Shown piece after piece: positions 30,111 through 38,774 of a stretch of 64,000 nucleotides of DNA. The notes under the pieces are model-generated. The model made no database searches and was not told the origin of the DNA. It saw nothing but the letters and a program-made list of their open reading frames with translations. The DNA is taken from positions 124,001-188,000 of the forward strand of contig NZ_SMTG01000005.1 of assembly GCF_004358165.1 (NCBI RefSeq), in the 5' to 3' direction. The DNA is from Luteimonas terrae. Its GTDB lineage: Bacteria > Pseudomonadota > Gammaproteobacteria > Xanthomonadales > Xanthomonadaceae. The position numbers were made by a program, and so were the translations under genes. Within the stretch, counting starts at the first letter, position 1; every line of letters begins with the position of its first letter.

Positions 30111-32171
30111 TTAATCGATAATTGACGAGGCTGCGCACGAACTCATGCGCTGGCATTCTTCAGAAAGGGCCTCGCGAAGGATGGATAGTTCTTCGCGCCA
30201 GTACCAAAATAGGAGTCGATCGTGAAAGGCTGGCATTGACAGATCTCTCCTCATGCGGGGGGGGCTCTCTTCTGCCAGCTCTAAATGCTGCATGGCGAGG
30301 TTGATTTGTCGGTTGTTCGCCAGAGCTGCAGCCTGCGCAAGCGCGACGGCTGTGCGTGGCTCCGCGAGGTAAGCGCGATCAAAGAGTGTTTTGGCAAGTT
30401 TCGGGTTCCCGTCTGCCAGTGCGATCAATCCGGCAATGTTGTCCAGATCCTGCTGGCGACCTGGAATGTTCTGCACCCGGGGATTTGCGCGGGCGGAGTC
30501 CAGCATGTCTGCGAGTTGCCGAAGATCGAGCGGCGGGCAGGCGTCCCCTTGCGCTGCGACGGGTACCGAACGTGCAAACCATTCGTAGCCCATGCGCTGC
30601 AGCACGGTGGTCTGTTTCAAAGCCAGTTTCGCGCGATCGAGATCATGCTGCGTGAGTTGGCCGATCTCGCACTTTGCGCCAACGAGATTCAGCGCAAGCT
30701 GGATCTCATCGGGTCTCTGCGCCAGCAGCGTCTCGACGCGGGAGATTGCGCCTTCGGCGTCTCCGCGGGCGAGTTGCATCTGCGCCGCATAGGCTTGCGC
30801 GCGAGGAGAGTCCGGATTGGTACGGGCCCACATTTCGGCCTGATCGTCCATGTTGCCCCAGAGGGATGCGCGCATGAGCGTCAGCCCTGCAAGCAGCGCC
30901 GGCAAGCCAACCAGAAGAAACGCGCGTGCGATACGAGTGCGCTTTCGAGGTGAGGCTGACGTGTGGTGCGAGGCAATGGCGTGTCCCCGCCAGTCCCCGG
31001 TTGCCACCCACATGGCGAGCGGCCAGAAGAGCAGCAGGCTTGGCAGATAATTTCTGTGCTCGTAGTAGATCTCGAGCAGGAGCACACCCGTTTCCATCAG
31101 GTGGCCCAGCAGGAAGAACAGAACTGCCAATGGCCACAGGCCAAAGCGATGTCGGCCTGCGACGCAAAGGCCCGCCAGGCACGCGATAGCGGCAAAGGAG
31201 GCGAGCGTGGTCCAAGGCTGCAACAGGCTTGTCGATAGCGGGAAAGCATCGTTGAACAGGCCGGCGCTGTAGGGTTGCGGCAGCCAGAGCAGGCGCAGGT
31301 AATCCCACAGCACACGTCCCTCGGTTAGCAGGCGTTCTGATGCGGTCCATGGGCGATGAGGCGGCGCACCGTGCACCAGCCCGTCTATGAGGAACTTGCC
31401 GAGGTATGCAACGATCAACAGCGTCGGCAACACCAAGGCCGAGATCCGGGCGATCTGGAGATGGTTGCGGCTCTTCGCATCGTGTGCGATCAGGCGGGGC
31501 GCCAGCAGCAGCCCCTCGATCAGCCAGGCCAGCAGCGGCAGCAAAGCACCATTCGCTTTCGACAGCACCGCCAACGCGGTGCAGATACCGAGCGAGCCCA
31601 CTGCTGTGAGACCGCCGCGAAGGGACAGGCCGCGAGCCATCATCACGCGGCCCCACGTCCAGCCGGCCAGTCCCAGGATGGTGAACGTGGCTGGCAGCAT
31701 CGCCTCGCGCTGAACGATGTACAGCGTCGTAGAAACCAGTAACGGATGCAGCAACCAGAGGGCCGTGCTGAACCAGGCGGCGACAGCGGCCTGGCGATTC
31801 GTCACGCGGAGCAATCTGCCCCACGCGAACAGCAGGCCATACAGCAGCGCGCCGTTGAGCAGGTGCACCAGCACATTGGTGCGCTTGAACGGATAAGGAT
31901 CTGCAGGCCAATCGCGGGCGTCAATCAGAAAAGTCAGCAGCGACAGAGGTCGGCCGGTCGGATCCGCTGTGCCCGAGGTGATGTAGTAGAGAAACGTCGT
32001 CCAGTTGTCGACCGGCCCGTAGGCGCCCAACGTGGGAAGATTTGCGAAGTCGTCGAAGAGAAAGCCGCCGTGTAGGCCGGGCAGGTAGACGAGCCACGCG
32101 AGCAGCAGGAGAGCGGGTAGCGCGAGGCCGTGCAGCAGCCACTCACGACGGGTACTGGAGATCTGTTGCAT
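30111..32171 (-). CDS. TMTC-like GT-C glycosyltransferase with TPR tail; candidate pilin glycosyltransferase
   Basis: The 686-residue protein has about ten to eleven membrane helices (residues 12-430) and a soluble C-terminal half with TPR-like repeats from about residue 450. The first periplasmic loop has the acidic FLFDDFANLP motif and a later loop YYEHRNYLP, as in TMTC/PMT-type GT-C enzymes, which move sugars from polyprenyl carriers to proteins. It begins 53 bases after the stop of the first pilin gene with no terminator between. In Pseudomonas, pilin glycosyltransferases such as TfpW are also encoded next to pilA. I infer that it glycosylates the pilin; the exact family is not certain. 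Confidence 0.7.
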   Translation of the reverse strand: MQQISSTRREWLLHGLALPALLLLAWLVYLPGLHGGFLFDDFANLPTLGAYGPVDNWTTFLYYITSGTADPTGRPLSLLTFLIDARDWPADPYPFKRTNVLVHLLNGALLYGLLFAWGRLLRVTNRQAAVAAWFSTALWLLHPLLVSTTLYIVQREAMLPATFTILGLAGWTWGRVMMARGLSLRGGLTAVGSLGICTALAVLSKANGALLPLLAWLIEGLLLAPRLIAHDAKSRNHLQIARISALVLPTLLIVAYLGKFLIDGLVHGAPPHRPWTASERLLTEGRVLWDYLRLLWLPQPYSAGLFNDAFPLSTSLLQPWTTLASFAAIACLAGLCVAGRHRFGLWPLAVLFFLLGHLMETGVLLLEIYYEHRNYLPSLLLFWPLAMWVATGDWRGHAIASHHTSASPRKRTRIARAFLLVGLPALLAGLTLMRASLWGNMDDQAEMWARTNPDSPRAQAYAAQMQLARGDAEGAISRVETLLAQRPDEIQLALNLVGAKCEIGQLTQHDLDRAKLALKQTTVLQRMGYEWFARSVPVAAQGDACPPLDLRQLADMLDSARANPRVQNIPGRQQDLDNIAGLIALADGNPKLAKTLFDRAYLAEPRTAVALAQAAALANNRQINLAMQHLELAEESPPRMRRDLSMPAFHDRLLFWYWREELSILREALSEECQRMSSCAASSIID

Positions 32172-32224
32172 CGGAACGGGCCCGGACTCGACTCACGCAG
32201 CATACGCGAACGCCTTGCCCCGCC

Positions 32225-32680
32225 TCAGCTGCGGCAGCTGGAGGGCAGGTACTGCGCGGGCAGGGTGCCGCCCTTGCAGCGCCAGTCGGTGCTCCCCGTA
32301 CTAGTGATCGCCGACAGCACCAGCGTCTGGCTCAGGATGCGCGGGTGTGCACTGTTGCCGAATGTGATCTCGATCTGCCCGGCGACTTTGGAAACACCCA
32401 CTGCACTGACGTAGTGGCCGGTGATGTTGTTTGCGGGCGCAAGGCCTGCTGCGGTGTTGTTGGCCGGCCAGGTGCTCATGCTGTCGCGGTACTCGGCCAG
32501 CCCCACCTTCGCGCCCTCTGCAAGGCTTATGGCTTCGGAGACCTGGCTGCGGATCACATAGTTCTGGTAAACCGGTACCGCGATGGCGGCCAGAATCGCG
32601 ATGATCGCCACGACGATCATGATTTCGATCAGGGTGAACCCCTGGTGGCGAGCCTGGGCGAGCGGATGTGATCTGGTCAT
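32225..32680 (-). CDS. pilA: Type IV major pilin, copy 1
   Basis: The 151-residue prepilin has the leader MTRSHPLAQARHQG, PilD cleavage before FTLIE, then the hydrophobic N-terminal helix with Glu5. The C-terminal cysteine loop (about WRCKGG to SSC) is as in Pseudomonas/Xanthomonas pilins, and the protein ends in serine. It is likely driven by the sigma-54 promoter just upstream, and two genes of a glycosylation pathway follow on the same strand. It differs strongly from the second pilin in its C-terminal half, although leader end and helix are alike. An alternative start at 32710 would lengthen the leader by ten residues. Confidence 0.9.
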   Translation of the reverse strand: MTRSHPLAQARHQGFTLIEIMIVVAIIAILAAIAVPVYQNYVIRSQVSEAISLAEGAKVGLAEYRDSMSTWPANNTAAGLAPANNITGHYVSAVGVSKVAGQIEITFGNSAHPRILSQTLVLSAITSTGSTDWRCKGGTLPAQYLPSSCRS

Positions 32681-32694
32681 GCCTGATATCGCAA

Positions 32695-32709
32695 GCAACA
32701 CATGTGCCA
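32695..32709 (-). promoter_or_regulatory. Sigma-54 (-24/-12) promoter of pilin copy 1
   Basis: On the minus strand, TGGCAC (32709-32704), five bases, and TTGC (32698-32695) match the -24/-12 consensus exactly. The expected transcription start is only a few bases before the pilin ATG at 32680. Confidence 0.65.
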
Positions 32710-32816
32710 TGGGTGCGAGTGAATCGTGATGCCGATCGCAAGGAGGGTGGGTGCCACGTCGCCCACTTTCTGTTTCGCGAGCCCTGTTGCTCACGGGCGC
32801 TTGATCGGCAATCCTC

Positions 32817-35800
32817 ATGGGCCACGCCGCCAGGCGCGAGGGGATGCGATACGTGACCAACGACTTCCGGCGCCAGCGGCATCTGCTGCTGGCCGTGTTC
32901 GTCCTGTCCGGCTTTGCCGGGCTCGTCTACCAGTCCATCTGGTCCCACTACATCGGTCTGTTCCTCGGCCATGCGGCGTATGCGCAGGCGTTGGTGCTCG
33001 CCATCTTCATGGGGGGCATGGCGGTGGGCGCTGCGTTGATCGCCAAGGCGGGCGAGCGCTGGCGCAATCTGATTCGCGGCTACGCCGTGATCGAGGTCGT
33101 GATCGGCGTGCTGGGCCTGGCGTTCCACTGGATTTACGGTGGCGTGGTCGGCCTCAGTTACGACGTGTTGATTCCCGCTGCAGGTGGAGGCGCGGCGGTC
33201 AATGCGGTGAAGTGGGGCATGGCGGCATTGCTGATCCTGCCGCAGACCGTGCTGCTGGGCATGACCTTTCCCCTGATGAGCGGTGGCCTGATCCGACGGT
33301 TCCCCGGTCAGGACGGTGACGCGCTGGGCGGCCTGTATTTCACCAACAGCGCAGGCGCCGCAGTTGGTGCACTCGCCACTGCCTTCGTGTTGTTGCCTGC
33401 AGTGGGGTTGCCGGGGGCAACAGTCACTGCGGGTGTACTGAATCTGGTGGTGGCGGCATTGGCCTGGTGGGTGGCGAGAACACCCGAGCCCGAGCGCATG
33501 GTAGCCGCCCCCGTGCCTGCGGATGCGGTAACTGGCCCTGCCGCCAGTGATCGACCCCTTCTGCGTCTGGTGCTTTGGGGCACTGCGTTGTCTGGCGCAG
33601 CCTCCTTCGTCTACGAAATCGTCTGGATCCGGATGCTCAGCATGGCGGTCGGCAGCACCCTGCATGCGTTCGAGTTGATGCTCGCGTCGTTTATTGCCGG
33701 GATTGCGCTCGGCGGCCTGTGGATCCGCAAGCGCGCCGATCGTACCGCGGACCCGCTGCGGCTGGTCGGTTGGATGCAGATCCTGATGGGCTTGGCGGCG
33801 CTTGCCTCGCTGGTGTTGTACGGAAATGCCTTCGAATGGGTCGGCTGGATGATGCGCGCCCTGGCCAGGAGCGATGGCGGCTACGTGCTGTTCAATCTGG
33901 GCTCGGCCACGATCTCGATGTTGATCATGCTGCCGGCGGCTTTCTTCGCAGGCACGACGCTGCCTTTGTTCACCGTGGCGCTGCTGCGTGCGGGGTTCGG
34001 TGAGCGCTCGATCGGGCGCGTCTACGCCTGGAACACGATGGGTGCGATCTTCGGCGTGTTCGCGGCCATCCACCTGCTGATTCCCGGATTGGGGTTGAAG
34101 CTGGCGCTGTGCGTGGCTGCGCTGTTGGATCTGGCCATCGGTCTGGTGTTGTTGCGCTGGCGCGTTGAAACGCGCCCCGCGATGCTGCGGTTCGCTGCGG
34201 CTGGACTTCTGAGCGCAGGATGTCTGGCGCTGGTCGTCACTCAGGTGCCGTTCGACCCGATGCGACTGGCATCGGGGGTGTTCCGGACGGGCAACACGCA
34301 GATCGATCCCAGCCAGAAGATGATGTACTACCGTGATGGCAAGACGGCGAGTGTCTCGGTGGTGTCGTCCCCGAACGGAACGGTGCGCATCGCCACGAAC
34401 GGTAAGGTGGACGCGTCGATCGCGGTCGCCGATGACGTGCCCGCGCAGCTCGACGAACCCACGATGGCGATGTTGGCGGCGCTTCCTCTGGCGATGCACG
34501 AGGCGCCGGAGCGCGTGGGTGTGATCGGTTTCGGCTCCGGCATGACCACGCACGTGTTGCTGGGGGATTCGCGTGTTAGACGGGTCGACACTGTCGAGAT
34601 CGAGCAGGCGATGGTGGAAGGCGCTCGAGCCTTTGGCAACCGGGTCGTGCGTGCCTACGAAGACCCGCGATCGAACGTCGTCATCGACGATGCCAAGGTC
34701 CATTTCTCGGGACAGTCGCAGGGTTACGACATCATCGTGTCCGAGCCATCCAACCCGTGGATCAGTGGGGTCGGTTCGCTGTTCTCCAAGGAGTTCTACA
34801 GTTTCGTGCCGCGCCAGCTCAACGAAGGTGGTCTGTTCGTGCAGTGGGTGCAGTTGTACGAGATCGACGACCGTCTGGTGGCGTCCATCCTCAGCGCGAT
34901 GACGCCAGCCTTCGGCGACTACGCCGCCTGGATGTCCAATCATTCCGATCTGATCATCGTTGCGACCATGGACGAGCGTCTGCCCGAGGCGGATTTCGCG
35001 ATAGTGCTGGAAGGCGCGATTGGAGACGACATGCGCAGGGTGGGAATCTCGCATCCCGAACAGCTCGCGTTCCGGAAGGTGGCGGATGCCCGGATGTTGC
35101 GTGCCCTCGGCCGGCTCTATGGAAGCGTCGAGAATTCCGATTATCGTCCTCTGCTCAGCCTAGAAGCACCGCGGACCCGCTTTCTCGGCAGTAACGCCGT
35201 CAACCTGATCGAACTCCCGTTTCTGGATCAGCCGGTATTGGACATGCTCGGGGTGCGCCGACCGCTTTCCGATGCGATCGAGTTGCCGGAGAATAGCTTG
35301 TTCCAGGCTGAAGCGCTGACGTTGCGTGCCCGACGTATGCAAGCGGCGCTCGCGCAAGAAGATGGCGAATTCGTCGACCTGTCGACTGAGGACGCGGCTT
35401 TGGTCCTGTCCTACAAGCATGTTGTGACGCAGTGCGCGCAAGGCCGTGTTGGCAGTGATGCGCGTCTGGCCCGGTTCGTTCGAATCGCGGCCGCCGTGAC
35501 GCCCTACATCGGTTCCGATTCCAAAGGGCGCTCTGAAATCACTACAGCATCCGGTCGTTGTGCAGATAACGACATGGACATTGCAAGAGCCCTTGTCGAG
35601 GCGACTGCTGCCCGAGATGCCGACCGGATGCTTCAATGGGGCACGGCGTGGTTCGCGCGCGGCTCGGCCGCACACAACGCGCGTGAGCATCACTGGTTCG
35701 ATCAGATCGCGTATGGGGCTCAGATGCTGGCATTCGGTGCCAAAGGGGACTGGCGCGGCGTTGAAGGACTTGAGCATGAATTAGGCGCGCAGGTTAAATC

Positions 35801-35861
35801 AACAGATGAGTTCCTGAGGACTCGGAGCCTGCTGCTGTCGATGGCCGATGACGAGCGCTAA
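32817..35861 (+). CDS. Fused multi-pass membrane protein / spermidine-synthase-like protein
   Basis: The 1014-residue protein has about 14 membrane helices in two blocks (residues 20-220 and 245-465), then a soluble Rossmann domain (about 490-720) with VGVIGFGSGMTTH and VDTVEIEQAM, typical of spermidine-synthase-like domains. A helical tail of about 250 residues follows. The usual catalytic Asp region reads IIVSEPSNPWISG, as in the fused MFS/spermidine synthase group, so true aminopropyltransferase activity is doubtful. It lies between two pilin genes and is divergent from pilin copy 1. The role is unknown; an export or surface-glycan function is possible. Start may be ATG 32817 or ATG 32844. 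Confidence 0.75.
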   Translation: MGHAARREGMRYVTNDFRRQRHLLLAVFVLSGFAGLVYQSIWSHYIGLFLGHAAYAQALVLAIFMGGMAVGAALIAKAGERWRNLIRGYAVIEVVIGVLGLAFHWIYGGVVGLSYDVLIPAAGGGAAVNAVKWGMAALLILPQTVLLGMTFPLMSGGLIRRFPGQDGDALGGLYFTNSAGAAVGALATAFVLLPAVGLPGATVTAGVLNLVVAALAWWVARTPEPERMVAAPVPADAVTGPAASDRPLLRLVLWGTALSGAASFVYEIVWIRMLSMAVGSTLHAFELMLASFIAGIALGGLWIRKRADRTADPLRLVGWMQILMGLAALASLVLYGNAFEWVGWMMRALARSDGGYVLFNLGSATISMLIMLPAAFFAGTTLPLFTVALLRAGFGERSIGRVYAWNTMGAIFGVFAAIHLLIPGLGLKLALCVAALLDLAIGLVLLRWRVETRPAMLRFAAAGLLSAGCLALVVTQVPFDPMRLASGVFRTGNTQIDPSQKMMYYRDGKTASVSVVSSPNGTVRIATNGKVDASIAVADDVPAQLDEPTMAMLAALPLAMHEAPERVGVIGFGSGMTTHVLLGDSRVRRVDTVEIEQAMVEGARAFGNRVVRAYEDPRSNVVIDDAKVHFSGQSQGYDIIVSEPSNPWISGVGSLFSKEFYSFVPRQLNEGGLFVQWVQLYEIDDRLVASILSAMTPAFGDYAAWMSNHSDLIIVATMDERLPEADFAIVLEGAIGDDMRRVGISHPEQLAFRKVADARMLRALGRLYGSVENSDYRPLLSLEAPRTRFLGSNAVNLIELPFLDQPVLDMLGVRRPLSDAIELPENSLFQAEALTLRARRMQAALAQEDGEFVDLSTEDAALVLSYKHVVTQCAQGRVGSDARLARFVRIAAAVTPYIGSDSKGRSEITTASGRCADNDMDIARALVEATAARDADRMLQWGTAWFARGSAAHNAREHHWFDQIAYGAQMLAFGAKGDWRGVEGLEHELGAQVKSTDEFLRTRSLLLSMADDER

Positions 35862-36106
35862 TTTTTGAAGCTTAGATCGCGTTTCGGAAGCGTTGGCACA
35901 TGTTGCTTGCAACTGTGTTGGCACAACCCTCGTGCCAGCGAGGTCAGCCTACTTAGGTTGGCTGGCTGGCTTGGCTTTCAAGCTGTCGGCCTGTAGTCCG
36001 TGGCCATACCTAATCTGCATACGCCCCCAAAATAGCCAGCGTTTAGGGCTGCTTTGATCCTACATAATGATGGTGGGCGAGCATGAGAGTTCTCCTTTCT
36101 CAGGGC

Positions 36107-36134
36107 AAAAAAAAGCCGCCCGAGGGCGGCTTTT
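36107..36134 (-). terminator. Intrinsic terminator of pilin copy 2
   Basis: On the minus strand a perfect stem AAAAGCCGCC / GGCGGCTTTT (36134-36125 with 36120-36111, loop CTCG) is followed by more T residues. It lies 22 bases after the pilin stop, fitting a highly expressed single-gene transcript. Confidence 0.85.
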
Positions 36135-36155
36135 CTACGCCTGATAAAGAAGATA

Positions 36156-36590
36156 TCAGGTGGTCGTACGGCAGACGGTCGGACGATACTTGGTATCAAC
36201 ATCGCCGCCCTTACAGACCCAGTCAATGCTGCCAGCGTTGCTGACTGCCGAATAGATCATGTTCTTGCCGCTGATCTTGCTGTTTGCGCTGTTGCCGTAA
36301 GTGACGGTGATTTTGCCGTTGCTGGCATCAACGCTCGACACGTACTTGCCCTTAATGTTAGCGGAAGATTCAAGACCGGCGTTTGCGTTGGAGGTGGGCC
36401 ACGTACCCCTGTCAGCGCGATACTCAGCGATGGCAGTCTTGGCGCCCGAAGCAAGGCTCGCGCCTTCCGACACCTGTGCGCGGATGGTGTAGTCCTGATA
36501 CGCCGGGATCGCGATGGCGGCCAGGATGGCGATGATCGCGACCACGATCATCAGTTCGATCAGGGTAAAGCCCTTCTGCAGCGTCTTCAT
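36156..36590 (-). CDS. pilA: Type IV major pilin, copy 2
   Basis: The 144-residue prepilin has the short leader MKTLQKG, cleavage before FTLIE, Glu5, the hydrophobic helix and a C-terminal cysteine loop (WVCKGG to TVC), ending in threonines. The short leader, strong AGGGGAT ribosome binding site, sigma-54 promoter upstream and clean terminator downstream make this the likely main structural pilin. It lies directly next to pilR, whose product should activate it. Confidence 0.93.
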   Translation of the reverse strand: MKTLQKGFTLIELMIVVAIIAILAAIAIPAYQDYTIRAQVSEGASLASGAKTAIAEYRADRGTWPTSNANAGLESSANIKGKYVSSVDASNGKITVTYGNSANSKISGKNMIYSAVSNAGSIDWVCKGGDVDTKYRPTVCRTTT

Positions 36591-36687
36591 GGTGTATCCC
36601 CTAGGAGTGGATGGTGTCACGTGCCTTGTGGCCGGCTGGTGCCGTTCCGTGGGCAGCCGTGCGACATGCACGTGCGGTAGGGATATC

Positions 36688-36702
36688 GCATGAGCCGTGC
36701 CA
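36688..36702 (-). promoter_or_regulatory. Sigma-54 (-24/-12) promoter of pilin copy 2
   Basis: On the minus strand TGGCACG (36702-36696), four bases, and ATGC (36691-36688) match the -24/-12 consensus except for one base in the -12 box. It lies about 100 bases before the pilin ATG and fits control by RpoN and PilR. Confidence 0.65.
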
Positions 36703-36944
36703 ACTTTTGCAGCGCGATCACGGAGTGAACTGTGCGGCGCGTCACTTGGATGAACAGGGCGGAGAGTCGAAAGTGGCGCCGAACGTCAAAAGGTGACCTT
36801 GAGCGCGCATGAGGCGTTCCAGCCCCGTGTAACAGCGCTCCAGGTCGGCCGGGCCGTTCCTTGGGGGAATTTCGGCTTTGCGGAGCGATCGGTTTCGCTG
36901 CGCTCTACCCGTCCTGCGAAGCCGCCAAGCGCGGGGTCGTGCGC

Positions 36945-38375
36945 TCAGTCGATACCCAACTTCTTGAGCTTGTACCGCAGCGCCCGGAACGTGATCCCCA
37001 GCGCCGCCGCGGTCTTGGTCTTGTTGTAGCGGTTTTCCTGCAGCGCCTGCTGGATGGCGGCGCGCTCGATGTCCTCGATGAAGGAGGGCAGGGCGGTGCC
37101 GGCGGTCTCGTAGGGGCTGACGGTGCGCGGGTCGCGAGATGGCGGGCTGGAAGGCAGCGCCTGATGCGTGCCAGTGACGAAGGGCGAAGCTGCGGACTGC
37201 GGCTGGTTGGCCTGCTGTGTGCCGCGCGGGACGGGCAGATGCAGGTCGGCCGCAGTAATGCGGTCCTCGTCGGCCATGGCCAGGGCGCGCTCGAGGATAT
37301 TCTCGAGCTCGCGCACGTTGCCAGGGAATCGGTAGGCCTCGAGCGCGGCGACGGCGTCGTCGGCGAGCGCCGGTGCGGATCGCTGCATCGCTTGGGCGAG
37401 GCGGCGCAGGATGGCGTCCGACAACAACGGCAGGTCGCCGGCGCGTTCGCGCAGGGCCGGCACGTTCAGGCCGATGACGTTGATGCGGTAGTAGAGGTCG
37501 TGGCGGAAGCGGCTGTCGTTGACCAGCTGCGACAGATCCTTGTGCGTGGCCGACAGGATGCGCACGTCGACCTGGATTTCGGCAGACGCGCCGACCGGGC
37601 GGATCGACTTTTCCTGGATCGCGCGCAGCAGCTTGACCTGCATGGGCAGCGGCAGCTCGGCGACTTCGTCGAGAAACAGCGTGCCGCCGTCGGCCGCCTG
37701 GAACAGGCCCGGCTTGTCGCTGTGCGCGCCGGTGAAGCTGCCCTTCTTGTGGCCGAAGAATTCGCTTTCCATCAGTTCGGTGGGAATCGCGCCGCAGTTG
37801 ACCGGCACGAACGGGCCGTTGGCGCGGGCGCCCTGCGCGTGGATGGTGCGGGCGACGAGTTCCTTGCCGGTGCCGGACTCGCCTTGGATGAAGACCGGGG
37901 CCTGGCTGCGGGCGACCTTGGCGATGGTGTTGCGCAGCGTGACCATGGCGTCTGAGGTGCCGAGCAGGCGGCTGCTCTGTTCATCGGCATTGCGCTTGGC
38001 GCGTTCGCCCAGCTCCAGTGCCTGGCGGACGAGACCGCGCAGGACGTGAATGTCGACCGGCTTGCTGACGAAATCGAAGGCGCCGACCTTCAAGGCCTCG
38101 ACCGCGGCTTCGACGTTGCCGTAGGCGGTGATCATGGCGACCGGCATGCCAGGGTAGCGGGTGTTGATCTCGCCGACCAGCTCAAGGCCCGAGCCGTCGG
38201 GCAGGCGCATGTCGGTCAGGCACAGATCGTATGAAGCGGAGGCCAGGAGTTCACGCGCGGCGGCCAGCGTGGGCGCGGTTTCGGTGCGCAGCCCCATGCG
38301 GCTGAGCGTCAGGACCAGTAGCTCACGGATATCGTGTTCGTCGTCGACGATCAGGACACTGCGCGTTTCGCTCAT
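36945..38375 (-). CDS. pilR: Sigma-54-dependent response regulator PilR
   Basis: PilR activates RpoN-dependent pilin transcription. The 476-residue protein has a receiver domain (1-120; DDE near the start, phospho-acceptor Asp in CLTDMRLPDG, Lys in SKPVD), a central AAA+ domain (about 135-365) with GESGTGKE and the sigma-54 contact loop GSFTGA (the common GAFTGA with Ala to Ser), and a Fis-type helix-turn-helix at the C-terminus (NKTKTAAALGITFRALRYKL). The partner kinase pilS lies 400 bases upstream on the same strand. Confidence 0.95.
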   Translation of the reverse strand: MSETRSVLIVDDEHDIRELLVLTLSRMGLRTETAPTLAAARELLASASYDLCLTDMRLPDGSGLELVGEINTRYPGMPVAMITAYGNVEAAVEALKVGAFDFVSKPVDIHVLRGLVRQALELGERAKRNADEQSSRLLGTSDAMVTLRNTIAKVARSQAPVFIQGESGTGKELVARTIHAQGARANGPFVPVNCGAIPTELMESEFFGHKKGSFTGAHSDKPGLFQAADGGTLFLDEVAELPLPMQVKLLRAIQEKSIRPVGASAEIQVDVRILSATHKDLSQLVNDSRFRHDLYYRINVIGLNVPALRERAGDLPLLSDAILRRLAQAMQRSAPALADDAVAALEAYRFPGNVRELENILERALAMADEDRITAADLHLPVPRGTQQANQPQSAASPFVTGTHQALPSSPPSRDPRTVSPYETAGTALPSFIEDIERAAIQQALQENRYNKTKTAAALGITFRALRYKLKKLGID

Positions 38376-38774
38376 CGATTCGCCACACCACGGAATTCAG
38401 ATGTGACGCATAGTGACAGAAGTTGCCAAAAGTGACGAGGGTCACATTGGTGATCGAGGTCACGCGGGTTGGGCGACGGGGTGCAGGGAATTGCGGTGGG
38501 TGTGACGCGGGTATGCCTAGACGCTTCGCTCACTTGGCGGATTTGTCGGGGCTTCCGCGCTCGCGTTGTCGTGCGAGCTTCGGAGGCTCGAGCGCGCTCC
38601 GACTCGGCCGCACCGGAAATTTCCAGTCGATCTGCGCCTCGCCTTTCGCCGGAGCGACGTCGAAGATTGGGAGCGAAAGAGTGAGCGGTGTGCTGGCTGC
38701 AGGCGTCGGGCAGTTGGGTCAGGGCTCGAAACGCTTCGTGTCTACTCCCGATACCTGATAAGCCTCAGCGGTAT
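38376..38774. promoter_or_regulatory. pilS-pilR intergenic region with repeated GTGAC half-sites
   Basis: No gene was recognised in these 399 bases. GTGAC occurs at 38403, 38413, 38432 and 38502 and the inverted form GTCAC at 38441 and 38459, all within about 100 bases upstream of pilR. The pair at 38432/38441 forms an inverted repeat with a four-base spacer. These could be operator sites for pilR control; which protein binds is unknown. Confidence 0.4.

Noticed and set aside
32301..35054. 917-codon minus-strand frame opposite the spermidine-synthase-like gene
   Set aside because: Histidine/glutamine/arginine-rich composition typical of antisense shadows in GC-rich genes; the plus strand encodes a recognisable protein.
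35880..35960. Sigma-54-like TGGCAC followed by TTGC on the plus strand near 35893
   Set aside because: The spacing between the boxes is three bases instead of five, and no gene follows in that direction.
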